From NCBI RefSeq assembly GCF_902830275.1, contig NZ_CADESW010000013.1:1-64000 (forward strand): DNA of 64,000 bases, written 5' to 3'. The notes beneath the pieces are model-generated. The model saw nothing but the letters and a program-made list of their open reading frames with translations, searched no databases and had not been told where the DNA came from. Positions 25,821 to 33,931 of this stretch are shown here, in pieces. Numbering within the stretch: position 1 is the stretch's first letter; the number at the start of each line of letters is the position of its first letter. Both the position numbers and the translations under genes were made by a program. Source of the stretch: Burkholderia stagnalis (GTDB lineage: Bacteria > Pseudomonadota > Gammaproteobacteria > Burkholderiales > Burkholderiaceae).

Positions 25821-27037
25821 CAAACTCCCCCGTTTGCCGGCCCGACCGGTTTCGCGCCGGCTTGATGGCGAACGCCTGCCACGTAGAACAGGCAGCCCAC
25901 CATGGAAAAAAACACCATGAAGTAGAACAGGGCGTTCGCGCCGAGCCCGCTGTTCAACAAGAACCCGCAAAGGACTGCATTCAGCCCGCCGCCCAGCATC
26001 GCAATGTTCTGGACGCCGAAATAGGCGCCCTTCATGTCGGGGCGCGCGATCGCATCGATGAACAGGAATTCCGCAGGCACGATCAGGATCTCGCCGAGCG
26101 TGAAGAGGAGGGTTCCGGCGATCCAGACGGCGGGGAGCACGGAACGATCGTAAACCAGCAGCCCCGCTGCCAGCATGGCGCTGCCGGCCACCACGGCTGC
26201 CAGCATGTTGCGGGTGGATATCCGGCGCCCCACCAGGTATTGCAGCAGGATGACGGTTGCGGCGTTGACCGCGGTGATCAGCGACACGAGTTCCATGGCC
26301 TGTGCCTCGAACGTCACGCGCCCGAGATACTGGGAAAGGTAGGTGGCGAATCGCGCGTAGACGAGCGAGCTGAAAAATCCGCCCAGGGTGAACAGCTGCA
26401 AGCGCGTATCGCTGGCGAGCACGGCCAGGATCTCCCTTGCTCCGAGGCGATCCCGCGCCTGCGGGCCGGCCGTGTTCGCATCGATGCGGTAGCGTTGGAA
26501 ATGGACGATCAGGATGGCCAGGGCCGCCACGATCAAGCCGGCGGACACCAGCATCGGAAGCCGCGGCGAGACACGGCTGATCGCGATGCCGGCCACCGGC
26601 GCGGTGCAGAACGCGACGTTGATGATCGTGTAGTTGGCCGAAAATGCGGCGCTTCGCTGCTGTTCCGGCAGCAGGCCGGTGAGCAGGGATTTGATCGACA
26701 GGTGCATGGTCGTGAACGACAGCTCGATGAGCGTCAGGTAGACGAACACGAACCAGAACCCGCTGGTCGTCGGGATCAGCGCATAGATCACGGCGGACGC
26801 CACGATCACGATCAGCAGCGCGCGCAGCGGCGTGAAGCGGTCGACCAGGATCCCGCAATAGACGCCGCCCAGCGTCGCGATCATCAGGGGAAAGCCCAGG
26901 ACATAGCCCACCTGCAAGGGAGAAAACCCCAGGCTCGTCGACAGGTAGATCGGAAAGAAGGTGAAGGTCAGGGCGCGGCCGAAATTCAGCAGGAAGGCCA
27001 GCGCGTACAGAGGCCGGAGTATCGGGGCTTTGGTCAT
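25820..27037 (-). CDS. MFS transporter (sugar-efflux-like)
   Basis: 405 residues with about 12 hydrophobic segments. N-terminal 'LYALAFLLNFGRALTFTFFP' and 'GYVLGFPLMIATLGGVYCGI', loop 2-3 'DRFTPLRALL', and a central charged loop near residue 195 are typical of MFS. ATG at 27037 overlaps the stop of a small upstream gene (ATGA). Divergent from an SgrR-type regulator, the arrangement seen with sugar-efflux pump genes such as setA; substrate is therefore guessed, not shown. The 3' end touches a chemoreceptor remnant. Confidence 0.82.
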   Translation of the reverse strand: MTKAPILRPLYALAFLLNFGRALTFTFFPIYLSTSLGFSPLQVGYVLGFPLMIATLGGVYCGILVDRFTPLRALLIVIVASAVIYALIPTTSGFWFVFVYLTLIELSFTTMHLSIKSLLTGLLPEQQRSAAFSANYTIINVAFCTAPVAGIAISRVSPRLPMLVSAGLIVAALAILIVHFQRYRIDANTAGPQARDRLGAREILAVLASDTRLQLFTLGGFFSSLVYARFATYLSQYLGRVTFEAQAMELVSLITAVNAATVILLQYLVGRRISTRNMLAAVVAGSAMLAAGLLVYDRSVLPAVWIAGTLLFTLGEILIVPAEFLFIDAIARPDMKGAYFGVQNIAMLGGGLNAVLCGFLLNSGLGANALFYFMVFFSMVGCLFYVAGVRHQAGAKPVGPANGGV

Positions 27038-27348
27038 TCGGCATTCGCTCCGTTGAATCGAGGTGAGCCTGAAGATTCGATATTGAACCGCACGGTCTCG
27101 AACTGCCGATGGCGGCGGATACTCAATCGCAAATGGAGATGACGATAGGCATCCGCTGCTTTGAGTTGATGCGAGGTTTTGCTGAATGCTTCGAAGTATT
27201 TGAATTTAATTTCGGCCATAGACATTATGGCTGCCCTTTGTTTTGTCCGGCACAAAAGCTTCAGCTGACGGGGTTCGCCGTGGGGCCGTTCGACCTGGTG
27301 GACCAGCCGGTTGTGGGGCGGCGAGTGGTGAAATTCGATTTCGTTCAT
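27034..27348 (-). CDS. Small hypothetical protein coupled to the MFS gene
   Basis: 104 residues, start at 27348, stop overlapping the MFS start by 4 bp. Composition is His/Arg-rich ('FHHSPPHNRLVHQVERPHGE', 'AYRHLHLRLSIRRHRQFETV'); no signal or membrane segment, no known domain. GC-rich third positions in the first third support coding. An internal ATG pair at 27228/27222 (MSMAEIKFKYFEAF...) gives a ~64-residue alternative with AT-richer codons. Its place between the MFS gene and an SgrR-like gene recalls SgrT/SgrS next to setA, but there is no sequence similarity I can claim. Confidence 0.5.
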   Translation of the reverse strand: MNEIEFHHSPPHNRLVHQVERPHGEPRQLKLLCRTKQRAAIMSMAEIKFKYFEAFSKTSHQLKAADAYRHLHLRLSIRRHRQFETVRFNIESSGSPRFNGANAE

Positions 27349-27360
27349 TAACTATCCAGG

Positions 27361-27372
27361 ATTATTGATAAT
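27361..27372. promoter_or_regulatory. AT-rich palindrome in the MFS / SgrR-like gap
   Basis: ATTAT-TG-ATAAT, a perfect 5+5 palindrome 12 bp upstream of the small gene's start, in the ~270-bp AT-rich divergent gap 27349-27616. Candidate operator for the SgrR-like protein. Confidence 0.35.
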
Positions 27373-27405
27373 GACCGGCGCGATGCCGTGCCCAAGTAGC
27401 AATAT

Positions 27406-27540
27406 TCACGCGACGGTGGTTGAGTTAATAATTGAAAGAATTGAAATCGCATGCGCGTTGGTCATTGGCAACAAAATCGAAAAAATCACCAAAACGACGC
27501 AGGCGCATATCGATGGGATGCCGGATTGGATTCGATTCAT
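27406..27540 (-). CDS. Possible 44-residue secreted peptide
   Basis: The frame MNRIQSGIPSICACVVLVIF... continues to SILLPMTNAHA, a good signal peptide with AHA cleavage, leaving 'ISILSIINSTTVA' as a hydrophobic 13-mer. No clear RBS. The hydrophobicity may simply reflect AT-rich sequence, so this is only a candidate. Confidence 0.2.
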   Translation of the reverse strand: MNRIQSGIPSICACVVLVIFSILLPMTNAHAISILSIINSTTVA

Positions 27541-27616
27541 TTTATTTGCGTAGACATTCTGCATAAGGTCGGACACAATAAAAACGGCAAATATCGAAAT
27601 TTTCGTTTCCTCTTTT

Positions 27617-29305
27617 ATGCGACTGATCGACCAGTTTCGGCGGCTTGCCGAGTTTCTCGACGGGCAGGACAGCCAGCCTGGTCTGACGGCGCTGGCGCGG
27701 GCCCTGAATTGCACCGAGCGCAATGCGCGGGGCCTGTTGCGCAAGATGGAGGCGCAAGGCTGGCTGCGATGGGAGGCCTCGCGCGGCCGCGGCCACTTTT
27801 CCCGGCTCACGATCCTGGTGCCGCCGCAGCACGCGGGGCTCGACCGTCTTGCCGCGCTGCTGGCCGAAGGCGAACTGGAGCAGGCATTTGCCAGCCTGGC
27901 GGACCCGCAGCGCCAGCAACTGCTGAAGCTGCTCCCCGATTTTCTCGGGATCCGGGCTGCGGGGTCACACGGCCATCGCCTGCGCATTCCCCTCTATCGT
28001 CCAGTGGATCTGCTCGACCCCTATCGCGTGATCAGCCGGCTGGAAGCGCATCTGGTGCGGCAGATCTTCTCGCGCCTGACCGAGTTCGACGGGGCTACGC
28101 AGCGCCTGGTGCCGGCGCTGGCCCATCACTGGGAGCCTCAGGACGCGGGCCGGGCCTGGCATTTCTGGCTCAGGCCGAACGTCAGCTTTCACGACGGCAG
28201 GACCCTGGAGCCGGAAGACGTACGGCACACCCTGCTGCGCATGCGCGACGAACCGAGCCACTTCCAGCGTCTGTACCGGCACCTGCGCGATGTGGAAATC
28301 GGCGAAGGCCGGCGCATCGTCTGCCGCTTGAGCGAGATCGATCATTTGTGGCCGCATCGCCTGGCGGCGGCCAATGCGTCGATCGTGCCGCGCCACCGCA
28401 AGCCCGACTTCGCGCGCATGCCGATCGGAACCGGGCCGTTCAAGCTGACGCGCCACAGCGAATACCGCATCACGCTGTCGGCGTTCGGCCATCACTATCG
28501 CGAGCGCGCGCTGCTCGACGAAGTGGATCTCTGGTTTCTTCCCGCCTCCGAACCGGTGGACGAATTCGATCTCAGGTTCGGCCACTCGGCTTCCGATGCG
28601 CAAGGCAGCAAGGGTATCGTGCGCGTGCAGGCAGGATGTACCTACGTGGTGTGCAACGCCACGCGCGACGTGTTCCGCGAAGTCGGGCAGCGGCTGGCGC
28701 TGGCGGACTGGCTCGCGCCGAGCCATCTGTTCGGCCGGGACGACCCGGCGCGGCGGCCGGCGGCCGGCCTGCTGCCGGCCTGGCGGCATCGCGTTGCGAG
28801 ACCGGGGCCCAGACCTTCCATACCGGCACGGACCGAACTCACCCTGGTGACGGGACAGACCCACGACGAGCTGGTCCTGGCCCGCGCGATAGAAGCCAGG
28901 CTGCGCGACGCGGATATCAGGCTGCGCGTGATGGCGCTGCCCTATGCCGACCTGATCCGCCGCGACTGGCTGGATTCGGCCGACCTGCTGCTGGGCAGCG
29001 AGATCCTGCACGACGACGAAGATTTCGGATGCTACGAGTGGTTCGGTGCCGACAGCCTGTTCCGGCAGTGGATGCCGGCGCATTCCACCGTCGAGCTGGA
29101 TCGCCGGCTGGCCGAGGTTCAGGCGAAAACCGACGCGGCTGCGCGAATGGCGGACTACGAGACGATCGGCCGGCAACTGGTCGAGGCGGGCTGGCTGATC
29201 CCGATCTCGCACGAGCACCAGCATATCGAGGTGGGATCGCGTGTGGCCGGCGTCGAGGCCGTGCCCTGGGGCTTCGTGCCTTTCGCCGATCTGTGGGTGC
29301 GGTGA
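27617..29305 (+). CDS. SgrR-family transcriptional regulator
   Basis: 562 residues, the usual SgrR length. N-terminal winged helix ('LARALNCTERNARGLLRKME', 'AQGWLRWEASRGRGHFSRL'), then a type-5 periplasmic-binding-protein-like domain used as a cytoplasmic sensor ('IPLYRPVDLLDPYRVISRLE', 'RLVPALAHHWEPQDAGRAWH', 'NVSFHDGRTLEPEDVRHTL', 'MPIGTGPFKLTRHSEYRITL'). In E. coli, SgrR activates the SgrS sRNA during sugar-phosphate stress and lies near setA; here it is divergent from an MFS gene. It probably controls that transporter and the small gene before it. Confidence 0.85.
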   Translation: MRLIDQFRRLAEFLDGQDSQPGLTALARALNCTERNARGLLRKMEAQGWLRWEASRGRGHFSRLTILVPPQHAGLDRLAALLAEGELEQAFASLADPQRQQLLKLLPDFLGIRAAGSHGHRLRIPLYRPVDLLDPYRVISRLEAHLVRQIFSRLTEFDGATQRLVPALAHHWEPQDAGRAWHFWLRPNVSFHDGRTLEPEDVRHTLLRMRDEPSHFQRLYRHLRDVEIGEGRRIVCRLSEIDHLWPHRLAAANASIVPRHRKPDFARMPIGTGPFKLTRHSEYRITLSAFGHHYRERALLDEVDLWFLPASEPVDEFDLRFGHSASDAQGSKGIVRVQAGCTYVVCNATRDVFREVGQRLALADWLAPSHLFGRDDPARRPAAGLLPAWRHRVARPGPRPSIPARTELTLVTGQTHDELVLARAIEARLRDADIRLRVMALPYADLIRRDWLDSADLLLGSEILHDDEDFGCYEWFGADSLFRQWMPAHSTVELDRRLAEVQAKTDAAARMADYETIGRQLVEAGWLIPISHEHQHIEVGSRVAGVEAVPWGFVPFADLWVR

Positions 29306-29389
29306 GGGCGGCGGCACGGATCGGTCGACCGCGGCGCGGTCATAACGATTGCGCGAGCGAACGACGCGCCTACGCCGTCGGCCCTTCCA

Positions 29390-30535
29390 TCACGCAGCCC
29401 CCATGATCCGCGTACCGAGCGAGATCCCGAGCCTGGACAGCGACGCATTGCCCGCAAGCTGGCGGGCCTCCCACCGCGCCAGCGCGGCATCGAGCGCCTC
29501 GCCACGCGCGACGTCCCGCAACGCCTCGGCAAGATCGACCGCATTTGTCGCGGCCTTCGCGACGCCGGCCGCCGTATGCGGCCGCACGAGGCAGGCCGCG
29601 TCGCCGAGCAATACCACGCGCCCGAACACCATCCTGTCGACCGCGAGATCCTGAATGGCCTGAGCGAACGGCGCGCGCGTCGCGTCGACGAGCGAGGCGA
29701 GCGTCGGCGCGAGCATCCGGCGGCCCGCGTCGACGAGTTCGCGCCGATGGTCGTCCCGCATCGCGCCGGGCGGCAGCGAGCCGTCGCGCTGCGTGCCGTC
29801 CTGTGCGAGGAACAGCGCCGGCAGCCGGTCTGGCGCGAGACGCCGGTACCAGACCCAGTTCACGCGCCGCTCCCCGGGCTCGACCGCGCCGTCACGGCCG
29901 GGCACCAGATAAGTCAGGAAGAGATGCGCATCGCCTTGCTGGAACGTGAAGCGGTTGCGCAACGTGCGCAGCGCCGAATCGGAAAGCGCGCGTTCGTCGA
30001 CGAGCCCGCGCCACGCGACATAGCCCGCATATGCGGGCCGTGCGTCCGGAACGAGTTGCGCGCGGACGTTCGACCGGCCGCCGTCGGCGCCGACCAGCAG
30101 GTCGGCCTGCTCGACGCGGCCGCTCGCGAAGCGCGCGATCACGCGGTCGCCGCCTTGCTCGAACCGCTCGAACGATTCGCCTGCGTGAACGATGCCGGCG
30201 GGCAGCGCGCGCTTCAGCGCCGTGTAGATCACGTTCCACGCGGTTTGCGTTTGCGGACTGCGGAGGCGTTGCACGATCCCGTCGTGCGCGTCGAGATAGA
30301 TCCGCTCGACCGAATCGACGCCCGCCTCGCGCGGCACGGGTACGCTGCCGAACGCGAACGCACGGACGATCGGCGGCTGCAGCACGATGCCGCCGCCACG
30401 GCTGTCGAGCTCGCGCGGCGATTGCTCGAATACCTTGACGCGCCATCCGGCCGCACGCAATGCGGTCGCCGTGAAAAGCCCGCCCACCGATCCGCCGATC
30501 ACGACAGCCAGCGGCCCCGATACGTCGTTCGTCAT
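29390..30535 (-). CDS. FAD-dependent monooxygenase
   Basis: 381 residues. N-terminal FAD-binding 'AVVIGGSVGGLFTATALRAA' with the acidic end of strand 2 ('VKVFEQS'), middle 'LLVGADGGRSNVRAQL' (DG motif) and C-terminal 'VVLLGDAACLVRPHTAAGVA' (GD motif), as in class A aromatic hydroxylases; overall similar to 2,6-dihydroxypyridine 3-monooxygenase-like proteins. Four-base overlap with the upstream LysR gene (30532-30535), so the two are co-transcribed. Substrate unknown. Confidence 0.85.
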   Translation of the reverse strand: MTNDVSGPLAVVIGGSVGGLFTATALRAAGWRVKVFEQSPRELDSRGGGIVLQPPIVRAFAFGSVPVPREAGVDSVERIYLDAHDGIVQRLRSPQTQTAWNVIYTALKRALPAGIVHAGESFERFEQGGDRVIARFASGRVEQADLLVGADGGRSNVRAQLVPDARPAYAGYVAWRGLVDERALSDSALRTLRNRFTFQQGDAHLFLTYLVPGRDGAVEPGERRVNWVWYRRLAPDRLPALFLAQDGTQRDGSLPPGAMRDDHRRELVDAGRRMLAPTLASLVDATRAPFAQAIQDLAVDRMVFGRVVLLGDAACLVRPHTAAGVAKAATNAVDLAEALRDVARGEALDAALARWEARQLAGNASLSRLGISLGTRIMGAA

Positions 30536-31458
30536 GCTCCGTTCTCCTCATGGAATTCTGGCGCGCGCGCGAGCGATTCGACGAAATCGATGAACGCGGC
30601 GACGCGTTTAGAGCCCCGCTGATTCGGCAGGTAGAGCGCGGTGATGACCGAGCGGGCCGCATCGGGCGTGACGTCGTATTGTTCGAAGAACCGGCGCAGC
30701 CGGCCCGACCGGACGTCCGCGCCGACCAGCCAGTCGGGCAGCAGCGCGATGCCGCCGCCGTCGAGCGCGGCATCCCGCAGCACTTCGCTGTGGTTCGACT
30801 TGAGGCGCCCGGCAACGATGACTTTCGTGGTGCCGTGGGCATCGGCGAAGGTCCAGGCCTGTTGATCGCCGCCGAAGTGAAAGCGCAGGCAGGCGTGATC
30901 GACCAGCTCGCCGGGCATCGCCGGCGTGCCGTGCGCGTCCAGGTACGCTTGGCTCGCGACGACATAGCGCCGGAACGTGCCGAGCGGCCGCGCGACGACA
31001 TCCGCCGAGGGCTCGGCCGCGCCGAGCCGGATCGCGACGTCGATCCGGCCGACGACGAGATCGACCCGTTCGTCGGTGAGCTGCAGGTCGATGTCGAGCT
31101 TCGGGTAGCGCGCGAGGAAGGCGGCGACGTGCGGCGCAATGCAGCGCGCGCCGTAGACGACGGGAACGGACACGCGCAACGGCCCGGACGGTTCGCTGCC
31201 GCGATCGGAGACGAGCGCGTCGGCTTCGGCGAGCGCCTCGAGCAGCCGCTTCGCGTGTGCGTAGTAGACGGCGCCCGCGTCCGACAGGGTCACCTGCCGC
31301 GTCGTGCGATTCAGCAGCACGGCGCCGAGCGACGCCTCGAGCGCATCCACGGCACGCACCACGGACGAAGCGGCGAGATCGAGACGTCGTCCCGCGCGCG
31401 AGAAGCCGCCGGCTTCCGCCACTTCCACGAACGCGCGCAGTGAGGAGAATTTGTCCAT
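30532..31458 (-). CDS. LysR-family regulator
   Basis: 308 residues; HTH 'FVEVAEAGGFSRAGRRLDLA', 'ASSVVRAVDALEASLGAVLL', then the CrgA-like effector domain ('GPLRVSVPVVYGARCIAPHV', 'LPDWLVGADVRSGRLRRFFE'). It is the first gene of a two-gene unit with the FAD monooxygenase, an unusual co-directional arrangement for LysR regulators, which usually face their targets. Confidence 0.87.
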   Translation of the reverse strand: MDKFSSLRAFVEVAEAGGFSRAGRRLDLAASSVVRAVDALEASLGAVLLNRTTRQVTLSDAGAVYYAHAKRLLEALAEADALVSDRGSEPSGPLRVSVPVVYGARCIAPHVAAFLARYPKLDIDLQLTDERVDLVVGRIDVAIRLGAAEPSADVVARPLGTFRRYVVASQAYLDAHGTPAMPGELVDHACLRFHFGGDQQAWTFADAHGTTKVIVAGRLKSNHSEVLRDAALDGGGIALLPDWLVGADVRSGRLRRFFEQYDVTPDAARSVITALYLPNQRGSKRVAAFIDFVESLARAPEFHEENGA

Positions 31459-31587
31459 GTCGTTGCCTCGGTGTCGTCCGCAAACTTGCGTTGCATGCCG
31501 TTCGCGATCCTGTCGCCGGCGCGCACGCGCTATCTTCCGATGCCGAAATGACCCGGCGCTTGCGAGGCGTACACGCGCACCCGTTGC

Positions 31588-32700
31588 TCAGGCCGCCGCA
31601 CCGGCTTCGCCGTGACGCGCATAGTCGACGTATCCCGCGCGGTCCCCGCCATACCAGCCCACTGCCTTGGGCGCGGCGAGCGGCGCGTTCGCCGCGATGC
31701 GCTCGACCAGGTCGGGGTTCGCGATGTAGGCGCGCGCGAACGCGACGAGATCGGCGTCGCCGGCTGCGATCAGCGCGTTCGCGGCTTCCGGCGAGATGCC
31801 GCCGTTGACGATCAGCGTGCCGCCGAAGGTCTTGCGCGCGTGCTCGACGATGCGCGGCAGATCGGGTTCGCCGCTCCAGCCATTGGTGTCGGCCGCGTGC
31901 AGATAGGCGATGCCGGCTTCGTCGAGCATGCGGCCGACGTACGCGTAGGTCGCGTCAGGGTCCGCGTCGCGCACGTTGTTGTATGTCGCGTACGGCGAGA
32001 TGCGCACGCCGACGCGGCTCAGCGGCATCACGCCGCCCACCGCGTCGACGATGTCCTCGAGAAAACGCGCACGGTTCGCGACCGAGCCGCCGTAACGGTC
32101 GTCGCGGCGGTTCAGCGTCGACGACAGGAACTGGTGCGGCAGGTAGCCGTTGGCCGCGTGGATTTCGACGCCGTCGAAGCCGGCCGCCATCGCGCGCGCC
32201 GCCGCGCGCCGGAATTCGGCCACCGCTTCGACCACTTCGCCGGTCGTCATCGCGCGCGACGGCGTCGCGTGAATCTTCGTGTAGTAGCCGTTGCTCAGCT
32301 GGGCCCATACCTGAAGCTGTTCGAGATCGTCGTTCACGCCGGACGGCGACAGAGGCGCCGCGCCGCCGAGCAGCGCCATCGAGCCGACGCGCCCGCCGTG
32401 CCACAGCTGGGCGAAGATGCGGCCGCCCTTTGCATGGACGGCGTCCGTGATCGTTTTCCAGCCGGCCGCCTGTTCGTCGGTGACGAGCCCCGGCGTCAGC
32501 TCGAACGGTGCGGAGGCCGGGCTGACGTGGGTCGCTTCGGTCACGATCAGCCCGGCGGATGCGCGCTGGGCGTAGTACTCGGCCATCAGTTCGGTCGGCT
32601 GGCCGCGCGATGGCGCGCGCGAACGCGTCATCGGGCCCATCACGACGCGGTTGGGCAGCGCGAGGCCGCGCAGATCGTAATTGCCGAGCAGGGAAGACAT
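31588..32700 (-). CDS. Old yellow enzyme family alkene reductase (NemA-like)
   Basis: 370 residues, RBS GAGAGGAAA. FMN-binding TIM barrel: 'NRVVMGPMTRSRA', 'QRASAGLIVTEATHVSP', 'IFAQLWHGGRVG', 'FDGVEIHAANGYLPHQFLSS', 'NRRDDRYGGSVANRARFLED' and 'DLVAFARAYIANPDL'. The HAAN pair is the substrate-binding His/Asn of this family. Reduces activated C=C or nitro groups with NAD(P)H. Followed 129 bp downstream by the LysR/FAD unit and preceded by another LysR gene, all leftward. Confidence 0.9.
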   Translation of the reverse strand: MSSLLGNYDLRGLALPNRVVMGPMTRSRAPSRGQPTELMAEYYAQRASAGLIVTEATHVSPASAPFELTPGLVTDEQAAGWKTITDAVHAKGGRIFAQLWHGGRVGSMALLGGAAPLSPSGVNDDLEQLQVWAQLSNGYYTKIHATPSRAMTTGEVVEAVAEFRRAAARAMAAGFDGVEIHAANGYLPHQFLSSTLNRRDDRYGGSVANRARFLEDIVDAVGGVMPLSRVGVRISPYATYNNVRDADPDATYAYVGRMLDEAGIAYLHAADTNGWSGEPDLPRIVEHARKTFGGTLIVNGGISPEAANALIAAGDADLVAFARAYIANPDLVERIAANAPLAAPKAVGWYGGDRAGYVDYARHGEAGAAA

Positions 32701-32938
32701 GATGGTTTCCTCTCACGTAAGGCAGGGCCGTGCCGGGGAAGCGGCCGATCCCGCGGGAAGTCGGGGGAGCGTGCCGGCAGCGTTGCTGCGCGCGAACGGC
32801 CCTGGCCGCCGCGGCGAAACAGGCCACCGCACTGCCGTCAGGTTAGAGGTCGATCGATCGCGGAGGAATACGTCCGGTGCGCAATCGAGCTTTGCGCACC
32901 GTGCAAAGGCCGCCGCACCGCGCATGCGCCGGCCGCGT

Positions 32939-33856
32939 TCAGCCCCGCTTGCCCTGCAGCGTCGGAATCTGCTCGAACAGGCCGGCGAGCCAGTCGACGA
33001 ACAGCTTGAGCTTGGCCGGCACGTGGCGGTTCGGCGGATACAGCACCGAAATCGGCCGCGGCGGCATATTGAAGTCGGTCAGCACCTCGCGCAAGGCGCC
33101 CGACTTCAGGTAGGGCTCGACGAGAAACAGCGAGGTCTTGATCAAGCCGATTCCCGCGACGCCGCACGCGATATAGGTATCCGCGTCGTTGACGGCCACC
33201 GTGCCGCACATCTGCATCACGCGCGGTTCGCCGTCGACCACGTATTCCCAGGCCCGCGGCCGCCCCGTGTCGGCGGAGACGTGGCTGACCGCGACGTGCT
33301 GCGCGAGATCGTCGACCGTGGCCGGCTCGCCGCACCGTTCGAGATAGGCGGGGGATGCGCAGGTGCAGGTCGTCAGGCTGCCGATCCGCTTCGCGATCAG
33401 GCCGGAATCGTCGAGCGCGCCGATGCGCACGACGCAATCGACGCCCTCGCCGACGAGGTCGATCTGGCGATCGGTCACGCCCAGCTCGATCATGATGCCC
33501 GGATGCGCGGCCAGGAACGCGGGCAGCGCCGGCACCATGATCTGCTTCGCCATGGCCGGCGGCAGGTTCACCTTCAGGCGGCCGCGCGGCGCGTCGCGCG
33601 CGTGGGATACCGACGCTTCCATGTCGTCGATCTCGCGCAGCACCGCGACGCAGCGTTCGTAGTAGGCCTGACCGTCCTCGGTCAGTGCGATGCGGCGTGT
33701 CGTGCGGTTCAGCAGCCGGCAGCCGAGGTGCTGTTCGAGCGCGCTCAGCAGCGCGGACACGCGCGGCGTGGTGAGCCCCGTGGTATCCGACGCGCGCGTG
33801 AAGCTGCCCGTCTCGACGATGCGCGTAAACACGCGCATCGAAAGCAGTGTATCCAT
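32939..33856 (-). CDS. LysR-family regulator
   Basis: 305 residues, ATG preceded by GGAGAGGA. HTH 'FTRIVETGSFTRASDTTGLT', 'TPRVSALLSALEQHLGCRLL'; CrgA-like effector domain ('GRLKVNLPPAMAKQIMVPAL', 'VDCVVRIGALDDSGLIAKRI'). Lies between the molybdenum dehydrogenase operon upstream and the OYE gene downstream, on the same strand as both; either could be its target. Confidence 0.87.
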   Translation of the reverse strand: MDTLLSMRVFTRIVETGSFTRASDTTGLTTPRVSALLSALEQHLGCRLLNRTTRRIALTEDGQAYYERCVAVLREIDDMEASVSHARDAPRGRLKVNLPPAMAKQIMVPALPAFLAAHPGIMIELGVTDRQIDLVGEGVDCVVRIGALDDSGLIAKRIGSLTTCTCASPAYLERCGEPATVDDLAQHVAVSHVSADTGRPRAWEYVVDGEPRVMQMCGTVAVNDADTYIACGVAGIGLIKTSLFLVEPYLKSGALREVLTDFNMPPRPISVLYPPNRHVPAKLKLFVDWLAGLFEQIPTLQGKRG

Positions 33857-33931
33857 CGTTCGATCCTCTCCAACCCGTGAATCGTCGGCGCCGGTGCGTG
33901 CCGGCGCGCTGTCGTGTGCATGTGTGCGCCG

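Noticed and set aside
27109..27351. 80-codon plus-strand frame in the MFS/SgrR-like gap
   Set aside because: Opposite the small gene coupled to the transporter; no RBS, and the minus-strand frame has better coding support and a 4-bp overlap with the MFS start.
27365..27553. 62-codon plus-strand frame in the same gap
   Set aside because: No RBS, AT-rich chance frame.
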